7,926 nucleotides of DNA from Pseudomonadota bacterium (GTDB lineage Bacteria; Pseudomonadota; Gammaproteobacteria; Burkholderiales; Burkholderiaceae). Each line of letters opens with the position of its first letter. Within the stretch, counting starts at the first letter, position 1. The DNA lies in contig JAEZQX010000284.1 of NCBI GenBank assembly GCA_023441105.1, forward strand, positions 1-7,926. The letters are read 5' to 3'. A program made the position numbers and the translations under genes. The notes beneath the pieces were generated by a model. The model made no database searches, was not told the DNA's origin, and saw nothing but the letters and a program-made list of their open reading frames with translations. Positions 1 to 7,592 of this stretch are shown one piece after another.

Positions 1-1334
1 GCGTGCTGGTCATCGGCGGCTGCGACAAGAACATGCCCGGCGGCATGATGGGCATCGCCCGCTGCAACGTGCCGGCCATCTACGTCTACGGCGGCACCAT
101 CAAGCCGGGCACCTGGAAGGGCAAGGACCTCAACATCGTCTCGGTGTTCGAGGCGGTGGGCGAGCACGCCCGCGGCCGGCTGTCGGACGAGGACTTCGAA
201 GGCATCGAGAAGAACGCGATCCCCGGCACCGGCTCCTGCGGCGGCATGTACACCGCCAACACGATGTCGTCGTCCTTCGAAGCGCTCGGCATGAGCCTGC
301 TCGGCTCGTCGACGATGGCCAACCCCGACCAGGAGAAGGTCGACTCGGCCGCCGAGTCGGCGCGCGTGCTGGTCGAGGCGGTGCGCAACAACCTGCGGCC
401 GCGGGACATCATCACCCGCAAGTCGATCGAGAATGCTGTCGCGCTGATCATGGCCACCGGCGGCTCCACCAATGCGGTGCTGCACTACCTCGCGATCGCC
501 CACGCCGCAGGCGTCGAATGGACCATCGACGATTTCGAGCGCATGCGCAAGCGCGTGCCCGTCATCTGCGACCTGAAGCCTTCCGGCACCTACTTGGCCA
601 CCGACCTGCATCGTGCCGGCGGCATCCCGCAGGTGCTGAAGATCCTGCTGCAGGCGGGCCTGCTGCACGGCGACTGCATCACCATCACCGGCAAGACGCT
701 CGAGCAGGAGCTTGCGGCGGTGCCGGCAAAGGCGCCGGCCGGCCAGACGGTGATCCGCTCCGTCGAGGAGCCGATGTACAAGGAAGGCCACCTCGCGATC
801 CTCAAGGGCAATCTCGCCCCCGAAGGCTGCGTCGCCAAGATCACCGGTCTCAAGAATCCGGCCATCACCGGCCCGGCGCGGGTGTTCGACGACGAGCAGT
901 CGGCCTTGCAGGCGATCCTGGATGACCGCATCAAGCCGGGCGACGTGATGGTGCTGCGCTACCTGGGTCCGCGCGGGGCGCCCGGCATGCCGGAAATGCT
1001 CGCCCCCACCTCGGCCCTGATCGGCGCCGGCCTCGGCGAATCGGTCGGCCTGATCACCGACGGCCGCTTCTCCGGCGGCACCTGGGGCATGGTGGTCGGG
1101 CATGTGGCGCCCGAAGCCGCGCTCGGCGGTCCGCTCGCCCTGATCAACGAAGGCGACGTGGTGACCATCGATGCCCGTTCGCTGACGCTGCAGGTGAAGG
1201 TGGATGATGCCGAGCTGGCGCGCCGCAAGGCGGCCTGGAAACAGCCGGCGCCGCGCTACGTGCGCGGCGTGCTGAGCAAGTTCTATCGCCTCTCGAGCAG
1301 CGCCAGCAAGGGCGCGGTGCTCGACGCGGACTGA
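1..1334 (+). CDS. ilvD: Dihydroxy-acid dehydratase, C-terminal part (5' end cut by window edge)
   Basis: IlvD dehydrates 2,3-dihydroxy-isovalerate and 2,3-dihydroxy-3-methylvalerate to the 2-keto acids that lead to valine, isoleucine and leucine; it is a cytoplasmic Fe-S enzyme. The reading frame is open from base 3 (bases 1-2 end an earlier codon) to TGA at 1332-1334, giving 443 visible residues of the ~560 usual in the family, so roughly 115-120 N-terminal residues lie outside. Visible family motifs are GGCDK at residues 5-9 (a cluster Cys plus the Lys that is carbamylated in solved relatives), [10 protein letters not shown] at 77-86 (another cluster Cys, 72 residues on, as expected), GGSTN at 153-157 and GRFSGG at 354-359 with the proposed catalytic Ser. 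The first cluster Cys lies upstream of the window. The C-terminus looks complete and no damage is seen. Related sugar-acid dehydratases share these motifs, but the sequence reads best as IlvD. Confidence 0.96.
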   Translation, partial: VLVIGGCDKNMPGGMMGIARCNVPAIYVYGGTIKPGTWKGKDLNIVSVFEAVGEHARGRLSDEDFEGIEKNAIPGTGSCGGMYTANTMSSSFEALGMSLLGSSTMANPDQEKVDSAAESARVLVEAVRNNLRPRDIITRKSIENAVALIMATGGSTNAVLHYLAIAHAAGVEWTIDDFERMRKRVPVICDLKPSGTYLATDLHRAGGIPQVLKILLQAGLLHGDCITITGKTLEQELAAVPAKAPAGQTVIRSVEEPMYKEGHLAILKGNLAPEGCVAKITGLKNPAITGPARVFDDEQSALQAILDDRIKPGDVMVLRYLGPRGAPGMPEMLAPTSALIGAGLGESVGLITDGRFSGGTWGMVVGHVAPEAALGGPLALINEGDVVTIDARSLTLQVKVDDAELARRKAAWKQPAPRYVRGVLSKFYRLSSSASKGAVLDAD

Positions 1335-1345
1335 GGGAATCGGCG

Positions 1346-1382
1346 CGATCGGGCCGGCTCGATCTGGTCCGATCGGCCGGCC
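1346..1382. terminator. GC-rich inverted repeats between convergent gene ends (possible terminator)
   Basis: The 53-base gap between the ilvD stop and the stop of the facing small gene holds two alternative 7-bp stems. CGATCGG at 1346-1352 pairs with CCGATCG at 1369-1375, and GGCCGGC at 1352-1358 pairs with GCCGGCC at 1376-1382. Neither is followed by a T-run on either strand, so an intrinsic terminator is not proven. The position between two convergent genes is the main argument for a role in ending transcription. Confidence 0.25.
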
Positions 1383-1387
1383 ACGGA

Positions 1388-1621
1388 TCAGCGGCGGCCG
1401 GGGACCTTGAAGGTCTGCGCGACGCGCTCGCGCGCCTGCTTTTCGAAGTCGGCCATCTCGACCTGGCGGCGGTCGCGGCCGAACAGCTTCTCGATGCCTT
1501 CGAACCATGCCAGGGCAACGGCCAAGGGCGAGAGCACCCACCACCATGACAGGTCGGTTGCCGGCCCCACCTCGAGCCACTTCATCACCACCAACGCCGT
1601 TCCAAGCCACACCAGGTACAT
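1388..1621 (-). CDS. Small Trp-rich membrane protein (conserved, unknown function)
   Basis: A 77-residue protein resembling the small Trp-rich protein family (I recall it as TIGR04438) of betaproteobacteria, whose function is not known. It has six Trp in the first 39 residues, including a WWW run at 26-28. There are two hydrophobic stretches (about residues 2-18 and 25-41), followed by a charged, probably cytoplasmic tail (about 42-77, basic and acidic residues, ending VPGRR). The start is ATG with its first base at 1621. On the minus strand it is preceded by a good ribosome site, GGGGAG, about six bases upstream. The open frame runs further upstream to 1756, but that part looks non-coding and has no better start. 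The gene faces ilvD and is divergent from the cytochrome gene. No substrate, partner or catalytic motif is visible. Confidence 0.82.
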   Translation of the reverse strand: MYLVWLGTALVVMKWLEVGPATDLSWWWVLSPLAVALAWFEGIEKLFGRDRRQVEMADFEKQARERVAQTFKVPGRR

Positions 1622-1700
1622 TGCAAGCTCCCCTTTACACCAGGTCTGCGCGCACTGTAGGGACGGCCGCGCCGGCTGGCTAGCGGGGACCGGCAGGCGG

Positions 1701-1716
1701 CGCGGGTCAACCCGCG
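1701..1716. promoter_or_regulatory. Perfect inverted repeat, possible operator
   Basis: CGCGGGT-CA-ACCCGCG is a perfect 7-bp inverted repeat with a 2-bp spacer. It lies in the 160-base region between the divergent Trp-rich protein and cytochrome genes. Its centre is about 47 bases upstream of the transcription start predicted from the -10 element at 1744-1749, a place where an activator could bind. It matches no operator I recognise and is not an FNR-type TTGAT-N4-ATCAA site. GC-rich palindromes of this size can arise by chance in such a genome. Confidence 0.35.
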
Positions 1717-1726
1717 AACGGTCGCG

Positions 1727-1749
1727 TTCGTTATCCGCTTCGTTACAAT
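1727..1749 (+). promoter_or_regulatory. Probable promoter of the cytochrome c gene
   Basis: TACAAT at 1744-1749 matches the sigma-70 -10 consensus at five of six positions and lies 32 bases before the chosen GTG start, which gives a leader of about 26 bases. No good -35 hexamer is found at 16-18 bases spacing. Instead there is a 7-bp direct repeat, TTCGTTA, at 1727-1733 and 1739-1745. A weak -35 is compatible with activator dependence, but this is inference. Confidence 0.4.
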
Positions 1750-1781
1750 GCAGCACCTCGCAGCGTCATGGAGTCCATCAG

Positions 1782-2144
1782 GTGATCGAGAAGCAAGCAG
1801 CATCGGTTGTGAAGTCCCGCGGTTCGCGGACCTGGAGCGCGTTGCTGGTTGCCGGTGTCGCTGCCGCAGCCCTCGCCCAGTCGGCTCCCGCCCGCGCGGA
1901 TGCGGAACTGGCGCGCGCCAAGAACTGCATGGCCTGCCATGCGGTCGACAAGAAGCTGATCGGTCCTTCCTACAAGGACGTTGCCCTCAAGTACGCCAAC
2001 GAGAAGAACGCCGTGCCCCTGCTGGCCAAGAAAGTCCGCGAAGGCGGCGTCGGCGTCTGGGGCCAGATTCCCATGCCGGCCAATCCACAGGTCTCGGCCG
2101 AGGAAGCCACCAAGCTGGTCAACTGGGTGCTCGGCCAGAAGTAA
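1782..2144 (+). CDS. Periplasmic class I cytochrome c (c-551/c8 type)
   Basis: A small monohaem electron carrier of the c-551/c8 class, which passes electrons between periplasmic redox partners such as the bc1 complex and terminal oxidases or reductases. With GTG at 1782 the protein has 120 residues; GGAG at 1770-1773 sits eight bases upstream and favours this start. GTG at 1809 (111 residues) is the alternative and gives a more compact signal peptide, but it lacks a good ribosome site. A Sec signal is clear: basic residues at 11-16, a hydrophobic core at about 20-32, and a probable cut after ARA at 37-39. The mature protein of about 81 residues has the haem site CMACH at 49-53 and the axial Met ligand in IPMPAN (Met98), and it ends in the amphipathic helix typical of this fold. 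The gene is monocistronic here. The sequence alone does not say which oxidase or reductase it serves. Confidence 0.93.
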   Translation: MIEKQAASVVKSRGSRTWSALLVAGVAAAALAQSAPARADAELARAKNCMACHAVDKKLIGPSYKDVALKYANEKNAVPLLAKKVREGGVGVWGQIPMPANPQVSAEEATKLVNWVLGQK

Positions 2145-2147
2145 CCA

Positions 2148-2181
2148 GCGGTCGGCGCCCCCGTCCGGCGCCGGCAACCGC
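2148..2181 (+). terminator. Long GC hairpin just after the cytochrome c stop
   Basis: GTCGGCGCC at 2151-2159 pairs with GGCGCCGGC at 2167-2175 (one G-U pair) around a 7-base loop. Alternatively an outer GCGGT/ACCGC stem (2148-2152 with 2177-2181) extends it with a small bulge. It starts four bases after the stop codon. No T-run follows, so it may stabilise the 3' end or weakly terminate rather than act as a full intrinsic terminator. Confidence 0.4.
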
Positions 2182-2494
2182 GCGGGCGTCTCCGTCGTCC
2201 TTTCCACCCTGCTCCTGAGCAGCCTGGCGGCTCGCGGCTGAAGTCCGCCGTCCGGGTGCGTACCGGTGCGCCCGCGCACGGCCGCGCCGCCCGTCCGGCC
2301 GGGACGTCCAGCCATCCAGCGCCGCAGCAACCGGGGCCACGCAGCCGGTACATTGCGTCGCAAGGGCGCTACAAGCAGAACCGCCGGCAGGTCGAACCGC
2401 CTTGCCGGCATGACGAATCAGCGCCCGTTCGGCACCCTCCCGCGCCCGCCCGCCCGCGCGGCCGAATGAACGGTTTTCCTCCCTGGCTGGTTTG
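2182..2494. other. Gene-free stretch between the cytochrome and the terminator
   Basis: I find no convincing protein gene here. The open frames are Arg/Pro/Ala-rich, lack ribosome sites and match no family I know. Small hairpins are present: GTGCG/CGCAC at 2266-2279, and GCCGGCAGG/CCTTGCCGGC at 2383-2409 with one bulged base. No signature of RNase P RNA, tmRNA or the 4.5S SRP RNA was found. The stretch could be a long 3' untranslated region of the cytochrome mRNA or could contain a small RNA that ends at the following terminator; no clear internal promoter was seen. Confidence 0.5.
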
Positions 2495-2523
2495 CCCCGG
2501 AAGATTCTTCCGGGGTTTTTTTT
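2495..2523 (+). terminator. Strong rho-independent terminator
   Basis: CCCCGGAA at 2495-2502 pairs perfectly with TTCCGGGG at 2508-2515 around a GATTC loop, followed at once by eight T at 2516-2523. It works on the + strand only, since the other side lacks a T-run. It lies 350 bases after the cytochrome stop and 181 bases before livH, and so insulates the liv operon from upstream transcription. Confidence 0.92.
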
Positions 2524-2573
2524 GCCCTCCTCGAGCCACCCGACACCGGGACAACCCACCCTGCAAAAGCCGC

Positions 2574-2599
2574 TTGCCGGCGACGATTGTCATTAGAAT
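2574..2599 (+). promoter_or_regulatory. Probable promoter of the liv operon
   Basis: TAGAAT at 2594-2599 is a five-of-six match to the -10 consensus. It is the best element between the terminator and livH. Upstream, TTGCCG at 2574-2579 resembles a -35 but the spacing is only 14 bases, so its role is doubtful. Transcription would begin near 2606 and leave a leader of about 100 bases. Confidence 0.38.
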
Positions 2600-2626
2600 C
2601 GGTCGGCTTCATGCGGCAGCGGGCTT

Positions 2627-2677
2627 CGTGCCGGACAGCGGCACGGCCGTTGGTGGCGGCCTGCGGGTGGACGCCAC
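2627..2677 (+). promoter_or_regulatory. Two hairpins in the liv operon leader
   Basis: CGTGCCG at 2627-2633 pairs with CGGCACG at 2639-2645 around a 5-base loop, and GTGGCG at 2653-2658 pairs with CGCCAC at 2672-2677 around a 13-base loop. Both fall inside the predicted untranslated leader of livH. No T-run and no Leu/Val/Ile-rich leader peptide is present, so classical attenuation is not supported. No known riboswitch was recognised. Confidence 0.25.
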
Positions 2678-2704
2678 GCAAGGCGACTTCGGCGAGGACT
2701 CTGG

Positions 2705-3637
2705 ATGAATTGGGATATCCTGTTGCAGCAAGTCCTGAACGGCCTCGTGCTGGGCAGCGTCTATGCGCTGGTGGCACTTGGCTACACCATGGTCTACGGC
2801 ATCCTGCAGCTGATCAACTTCGCGCACGGCGAAGTGCTGATGATCGGCGCGATGGTCGGCATGACGGTGGTGACGCAGGTCTTCGCCGGCTCGGCCCTGC
2901 CGGGATGGCTGCAACTGGTGGTCGCCTTGCTCTGTGCGGTACCGGTCTGCGTGATCGTGTCCCTGCTGATGGAGCGGCTGGCGTACCGGCCGCTGCGCAA
3001 TGCGCCGCGGCTGTCGCCCCTGATCACCGCCATCGGCCTGTCGATCGTGCTGCAGACGCTGGCCATGATCATCTGGACGCCCAGCCCGCATGTGTTCCCC
3101 GACCTGCTGCCGATCGAGCCGGTCCACATCGGCGGGGCGATCCTCGGACCGAAGCAGATGCTGATCCTCGGGGTCGCCGCCGCGATGATGGCGGGACTGG
3201 TGCTGCTGGTGAACAAGACCAAGCTGGGACGGGCGATGCGCGCGACGGCGGAGAATCCGCGCATCGCCGGCCTGATGGGCGTCAACGCCAACTTCGTCAT
3301 CGCCGCCACCTTCGCCATCGGCGCCGCGCTGGCGGCGGTGGCAGGCATCCTGGTCGCCCTCAACTACAACATCACCCACTTCTCCATGGGCTTCACCCCC
3401 GGCCTCAAGGCCTTCACCGCGGCGGTGCTCGGCGGCATCGGCAACATCACCGGCGCGATGGTGGGCGGTCTGCTCCTGGGCGTGATCGAGAGTCTCGGCG
3501 CCGGCTACATCGGCGACCTCACCAACGGCTTCCTCGGCAGCCACTACCAGGACATCTTCGCCTTCGCGGTCCTGATCATCGTGCTGCTGTTCCGGCCGTC
3601 GGGCATCATGGGCGAGCGTGTCGCCGAACGCGCCTGA
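2705..3637 (+). CDS. livH: Branched-chain amino acid ABC transporter permease LivH
   Basis: LivH is one of the two inner-membrane permeases of the branched-chain (hydrophobic) amino acid ABC importer; it pairs with LivM to form the channel. The 310-residue length is normal. It begins NWDILLQQVLNGLVLGSVYAL, typical of the family. Residues 33-44 (ILQLINFAHGEV) form the conserved segment after the first helices. Several hydrophobic helices follow, and the cytoplasmic coupling loop lies at about 172-194 (KLGRAMRATAENPRIAGLMGVN, the EAA-like loop that docks on the ATPases). The C-terminus ends FRPSGIMGE as usual. The ATG start has GAGG at 2694-2697, seven bases upstream. It is the first gene of a four-gene operon, 18 bases ahead of livM. 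Close relatives in proteobacteria also carry amides, urea or aromatic acids, so the substrate is open. Confidence 0.95.
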   Translation: MNWDILLQQVLNGLVLGSVYALVALGYTMVYGILQLINFAHGEVLMIGAMVGMTVVTQVFAGSALPGWLQLVVALLCAVPVCVIVSLLMERLAYRPLRNAPRLSPLITAIGLSIVLQTLAMIIWTPSPHVFPDLLPIEPVHIGGAILGPKQMLILGVAAAMMAGLVLLVNKTKLGRAMRATAENPRIAGLMGVNANFVIAATFAIGAALAAVAGILVALNYNITHFSMGFTPGLKAFTAAVLGGIGNITGAMVGGLLLGVIESLGAGYIGDLTNGFLGSHYQDIFAFAVLIIVLLFRPSGIMGERVAERA

Positions 3638-3655
3638 CCCGAGGATGACGCCGCC

Positions 3656-4822
3656 ATGACCAGGCTGTTCCCGTCCCTCGCCAACAACCGCAGCGCGGCC
3701 ATCGCCGCGATGATCGGCGTCGGCATCGTGCTGTTCCTGCTGCCGATCGTCGCCGGCCACTTCGGCAACTTCTGGGTCCGGGTGATGGCGATGGCCCTGC
3801 TCTACGTGATGCTGGCGCTCGGCCTGAACATCGTGGTCGGCTTCGCCGGCCTGCTCGATCTCGGCTATGTCGCCTTCTATGCGGTAGGCGCCTACACCTA
3901 CGCCCTGCTCTGTTCGCCGCACCTCACCGACAACTTCGAGTGGCTGCAGGCGCTGTACCCGGACGGCCTGCACGTGCCGATCTGGCTGATCATTCCCATC
4001 GGTGCCGGCATCGCCGCCATCTTCGGCATCCTGCTCGGCGCGCCGGTGCTCAAGCTGCGCGGCGACTACCTGGCCATCGTCACGCTCGGCTTCGGCGAGA
4101 TCGTGCGCATCTTCCTCAACAACCTCAATGCGCCGCTCAACTTCACCAACGGCCCCCAGGGCATCGGCACGATCGAGCCGGTGAACATCTTCGGCTTCAA
4201 GCTGTCGCAGCCGCTCGAAGTGTTCGGCTTCGAGTTCCAGTCGGTGATGCTGTACTACTACCTCTTCCTGCTGCTGGCGCTGGTGATCATCCTGGTCAGC
4301 GTGCGCCTCGAGGACTCGCGTATCGGACGCGCCTGGATGGCGATCCGCGAGGACGAGATCGCCGCCAAGGCCATGGGGGTGAACACCCGCAACATCAAGC
4401 TGCTGGCCTTCGCCATGGGTGCGTCGTTCGGCGGCGTCTCCGGGGCCATGTTCGCGGCCTTCCAGGGATTCATCTCGCCGGAGAGCTTCATCCTGATGGA
4501 ATCCATCGTCATCGTGGCGATGGTGGTGCTGGGCGGCATGGGTCACATCCCGGGCGTGATCCTGGGCGCCATCCTGCTCTACGCCATTCCGGAGGCGCTG
4601 CGCATCTGGGCCAAGCCGGCGCAGGAGATGATCTTCGGCCACGAATTCATCGCGCCGGAGGCGCTGCGCATGCTGCTGTTCGGCTCGGCGATGGTGCTGA
4701 TCATGCTGTACCGGCCGCACGGCTTGTGGCCGGTGCCGAAGCACGGCGTGAGGCCGGCGGGAGCCGTCGTGCCGCCGCCGGCCGGTCCCACGACCGCCAC
4801 CTCCCCGCTGAGCGGCGCATGA
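3656..4822 (+). CDS. livM: Branched-chain amino acid ABC transporter permease LivM
   Basis: LivM is the second inner-membrane permease of the importer, partner of LivH. Of its 388 residues, about 20-360 form the permease domain. Key segments are LNIVVGFAGLLDLGYVAFYAVGAY at roughly 57-80, LRGDYLAIVTLGFGEIVR at about 134-151 and the ATPase-docking loop SRIGRAWMAIREDEIAAKAMGVN at 221-243. The core ends LYRPHGLWP. The last ~22 residues are a Pro/Ala/Thr-rich low-complexity tail without known function. ATG at 3656 has GAGG at 3641-3644, a rather long 11 bases upstream. The stop overlaps the livG start as ATGA at 4819-4822, which suggests translational coupling. Confidence 0.95.
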   Translation: MTRLFPSLANNRSAAIAAMIGVGIVLFLLPIVAGHFGNFWVRVMAMALLYVMLALGLNIVVGFAGLLDLGYVAFYAVGAYTYALLCSPHLTDNFEWLQALYPDGLHVPIWLIIPIGAGIAAIFGILLGAPVLKLRGDYLAIVTLGFGEIVRIFLNNLNAPLNFTNGPQGIGTIEPVNIFGFKLSQPLEVFGFEFQSVMLYYYLFLLLALVIILVSVRLEDSRIGRAWMAIREDEIAAKAMGVNTRNIKLLAFAMGASFGGVSGAMFAAFQGFISPESFILMESIVIVAMVVLGGMGHIPGVILGAILLYAIPEALRIWAKPAQEMIFGHEFIAPEALRMLLFGSAMVLIMLYRPHGLWPVPKHGVRPAGAVVPPPAGPTTATSPLSGA

Positions 4823-5677
4823 GCCAGGCAAGCGGAAGCGTAGGTATCGGGGGTGTTGCAGGCCTTGGCCCGCAGTCGGCGCCGGCGGGCCTCGCCGCGG
4901 CCGCGCACGCGCCTCAGGAAGACCTCATCCTCTCGGTCAGGAACGTCAGCAAGCGCTTCGGCGGCCTGCAGGCGTTGTCCAACGTCGGCCTCGAAATCAG
5001 GCGCGGGCAGATCTACGGCCTGATCGGCCCCAACGGCGCCGGCAAGACCACCTTCTTCAACGTGATCACCGGGCTCTATACGCCCGACTCCGGCGACTTT
5101 TTGCTGGAAGGCAAGCCGTACGAGCCAAGCGCGGTGCACAAGGTGGCGGAGGCCGGCATCGCCCGCACCTTTCAGAACATCCGGCTGTTCGGCGACATGA
5201 CGGCCATGGAGAACGTCATGGTCGGCCGCCACGTGCGCACCCGCTCGGGCGTGCTCGGCGCGGTGCTCAAGCTCAAGAGCGAACGCCAGGAGGAGGCGGC
5301 CATCCGGCATCGTGCCCTCGAGCTGCTGGAATACGTCGGCATCCGCCAGTTCGCCGACTACCAGGCCCGCACGCTGTCGTATGGCGACCAGCGGCGCCTC
5401 GAGATCGCGCGCGCGCTGGCCACGGATCCGAAGCTGCTCGCGCTCGACGAGCCGGCCGCCGGCATGAATGCCACCGAGAAGATCGCCCTGCGCGGACTGC
5501 TGTCGGCCATCGGCAAGGACGGCAAGACCATCCTGCTGATCGAGCACGACGTCAAGCTGGTGATGGGCCTTTGCGACCGCGTCACCGTGCTGGACTACGG
5601 CAAGCAGATCGCCGAGGGCCTGCCAGCGGACGTGCAGAGGAATCCCGCCGTCATCGAGGCCTATCTTGGAGGCGGCC

Positions 5678-5685
<8 letters not shown>
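4819..5685 (+). CDS. livG: Branched-chain amino acid ABC transporter ATP-binding protein LivG
   Basis: LivG is one of the two cytoplasmic ATPases that drive the importer. All ABC motifs are present in the 288 residues: Walker A GPNGAGKTT at 70-78, Q-loop Gln119 (ARTFQNIRLF), signature LSYGDQRRLEIAR at 186-198, Walker B LLALDEP at 206-212 with catalytic Glu211, and the switch His243. The signature variant (YGDQ instead of GGQ) is normal for LivG. The first ~35 residues are a Gly/Ala-rich extension ahead of the domain start (about LILSVRNVSKRFGG). The ATGA overlap with livM and the lack of another good start in that stretch favour keeping it. The protein ends AYLGGGHG, as LivG proteins do. It overlaps livF by eight bases. 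Confidence 0.95.
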
Positions 5686-6469
<784 letters not shown>

Positions 6470-6495
6470 CGCACGGCTCGCCCGCGCTCGCCACC

Positions 6496-6517
6496 CCGGC
6501 GCCGCGGGCCGCGCCGG
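6496..6517. terminator. GC hairpin between livF and the facing reductase gene
   Basis: CCGGCGC at 6496-6502 pairs perfectly with GCGCCGG at 6511-6517 around an 8-base loop, in the 58-base gap between two convergent stop codons. No T-run follows on either strand. It is the only candidate for ending the liv operon transcript and may serve both directions, but its efficiency cannot be judged. Confidence 0.3.
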
Positions 6518-6527
6518 TTGGCCGGTG

Positions 6528-7592
6528 TCAGGGTCCTTCGACTGCGGCCGCCGCATCGGCGGCGGTGACGAAGGCGTCGGCGTAGAACTCGTCTGCCGGC
6601 AGGCCGCACCGGGAGATGAAGTCGTCGCGGCTCGAATCCACCACCACCGGCGCGCCACAGGCATAGACCTGCACGCCGCTCATGTCCGGCAGGTCCGCCA
6701 TCGCGGCGTGGTGGACGAAGCCGGTGCGGCCGCGCCAGCCGTCCTCCGGCAGCGAATCGGACACCACCGGCACGTACCTGAAGTTCGGCATCTCGGCTGC
6801 CCAGCGCTCGCAAAGCTCGTTCATGTAGAGGTCGCGCGGCCGCCGTCCTCCCCAATAGAGCGTCATCGGTCGCTCGAAGCCCTTGGTCTCGATCAGTCCG
6901 CGCACGTGCTCGACGATCGCCTTGATCGGCGCGAAGCCGGTGCCGCTCGCGATCATCACGATCGGCTTGTCGCCGTCCTCGCGCAGGAAAAAGGTGCCGA
7001 GCGGCCCCTCCAGGCGCAGGATGTCGCGGACCTTGAGGGCCGGCTCGACAACGCCGAAGGCGCTGTCGGTGAACCTGCCGCCGGGCATGTGCCGCACGTG
7101 CAGTTCGAGCGCATCGGCGGCACCCGGGGCGGTGGCCATCGAATAGCTGCGCCGCGTGCCATCGCGCAGCAGCAGATCGATGTACTGGCCGGCGAGGTAT
7201 TGCAGCCGCTCGCTGGCCGGCAATTGCAGCCGCAGCACAATCACGTCGGGCGCAACCTTGTCGATCACCGATACGCGGCACGGCATCTTGCGGATCGGGA
7301 TCTCGCCGACCGCGGCCACCACCCGCGCCTCCACCGTGACGTCCGACGCCGCGCGCGCGCAGCACAGCAGCGCATAGCCGCGGGTGGCCTCCTCGGCGCT
7401 CAGCGCCGACGGCTGGTGCGGATCCTGGATGATCTCGCCGGCCACGATGCGCGCCTTGCACGAGCCGCAGGCGCCGTTCTTGCAGCCGTAAGGCAGGACC
7501 ACGCCCTGACTGAGGGCGGCTTCTAGAATATGGGTTTCGCCGTCAACGGATACGGTCTTGCCACTGGGTGTGATGGATACGGTAAAGGTCAT
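6528..7592 (-). CDS. Ferredoxin/FAD/NAD reductase (CDP-6-deoxy-delta-3,4-glucoseen reductase-like)
   Basis: A 354-residue single-chain electron-transfer flavoprotein that would pass electrons from NAD(P)H through FAD to a [2Fe-2S] cluster and on to an unknown acceptor. Domains in order: plant-type ferredoxin (about 1-90) with Cys37, Cys42, Cys45 and Cys77 or Cys78 as ligands (YGCKNGACGSC then LLCCA); FAD-binding barrel (about 103-200) with RSYSMA at 148-153; and NAD-binding domain with GTGFAP at 217-222 and CGAP at 312-315, ending in an aromatic YADAF segment. Proteins like this are often labelled AscD-type glucoseen reductase, but no deoxysugar genes are nearby, so that name reflects similarity only. 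Phenol hydroxylase or benzoate dioxygenase reductases share the layout. ATG at 7592 fits the family N-terminus although no clear ribosome site precedes it. The gene is convergent with livF and divergent from the next gene. Confidence 0.9.
   Translation of the reverse strand: MTFTVSITPSGKTVSVDGETHILEAALSQGVVLPYGCKNGACGSCKARIVAGEIIQDPHQPSALSAEEATRGYALLCCARAASDVTVEARVVAAVGEIPIRKMPCRVSVIDKVAPDVIVLRLQLPASERLQYLAGQYIDLLLRDGTRRSYSMATAPGAADALELHVRHMPGGRFTDSAFGVVEPALKVRDILRLEGPLGTFFLREDGDKPIVMIASGTGFAPIKAIVEHVRGLIETKGFERPMTLYWGGRRPRDLYMNELCERWAAEMPNFRYVPVVSDSLPEDGWRGRTGFVHHAAMADLPDMSGVQVYACGAPVVVDSSRDDFISRCGLPADEFYADAFVTAADAAAAVEGP

Noticed and set aside
1407..1781. Upstream open extension of the cytochrome frame
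   Set aside because: It would run antisense through the Trp-rich gene and place the signal peptide deep inside the protein. The GTG at 1782 with GGAG upstream gives a normal precursor.
2611..2704. Possible leader peptide before livH for attenuation control
   Set aside because: The ATG at 2611 opens a frame with no cluster of Leu, Ile or Val codons and runs into livH out of frame, so it does not look like a regulatory leader.
2256..2708. A 150-codon open frame on the + strand across the intergenic region
   Set aside because: It runs straight through the strong terminator at 2495-2523, has no ribosome site and is Arg/Pro-rich without any recognisable domain.
3940..4818. In-frame extension of livG upstream through livM
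   Set aside because: The extra sequence is an Arg/Ala/His-rich shadow of livM in another frame. The ATGA junction at 4819 is the natural start.
2609..4831. A 740-codon open frame on the minus strand opposite livH and livM
   Set aside because: Its product is a His/Asp/Gln/Arg-rich string with no family resemblance, and it lies antisense to two clear permeases. Long antisense frames are expected in GC-rich genes with strong codon bias.
7524..7529. TAGAAT on the + strand as a promoter for the YeeZ-like gene
   Set aside because: It is part of a short TTCTAGAA palindrome inside the reductase coding sequence, and no -35 is present at 16-18 bases.
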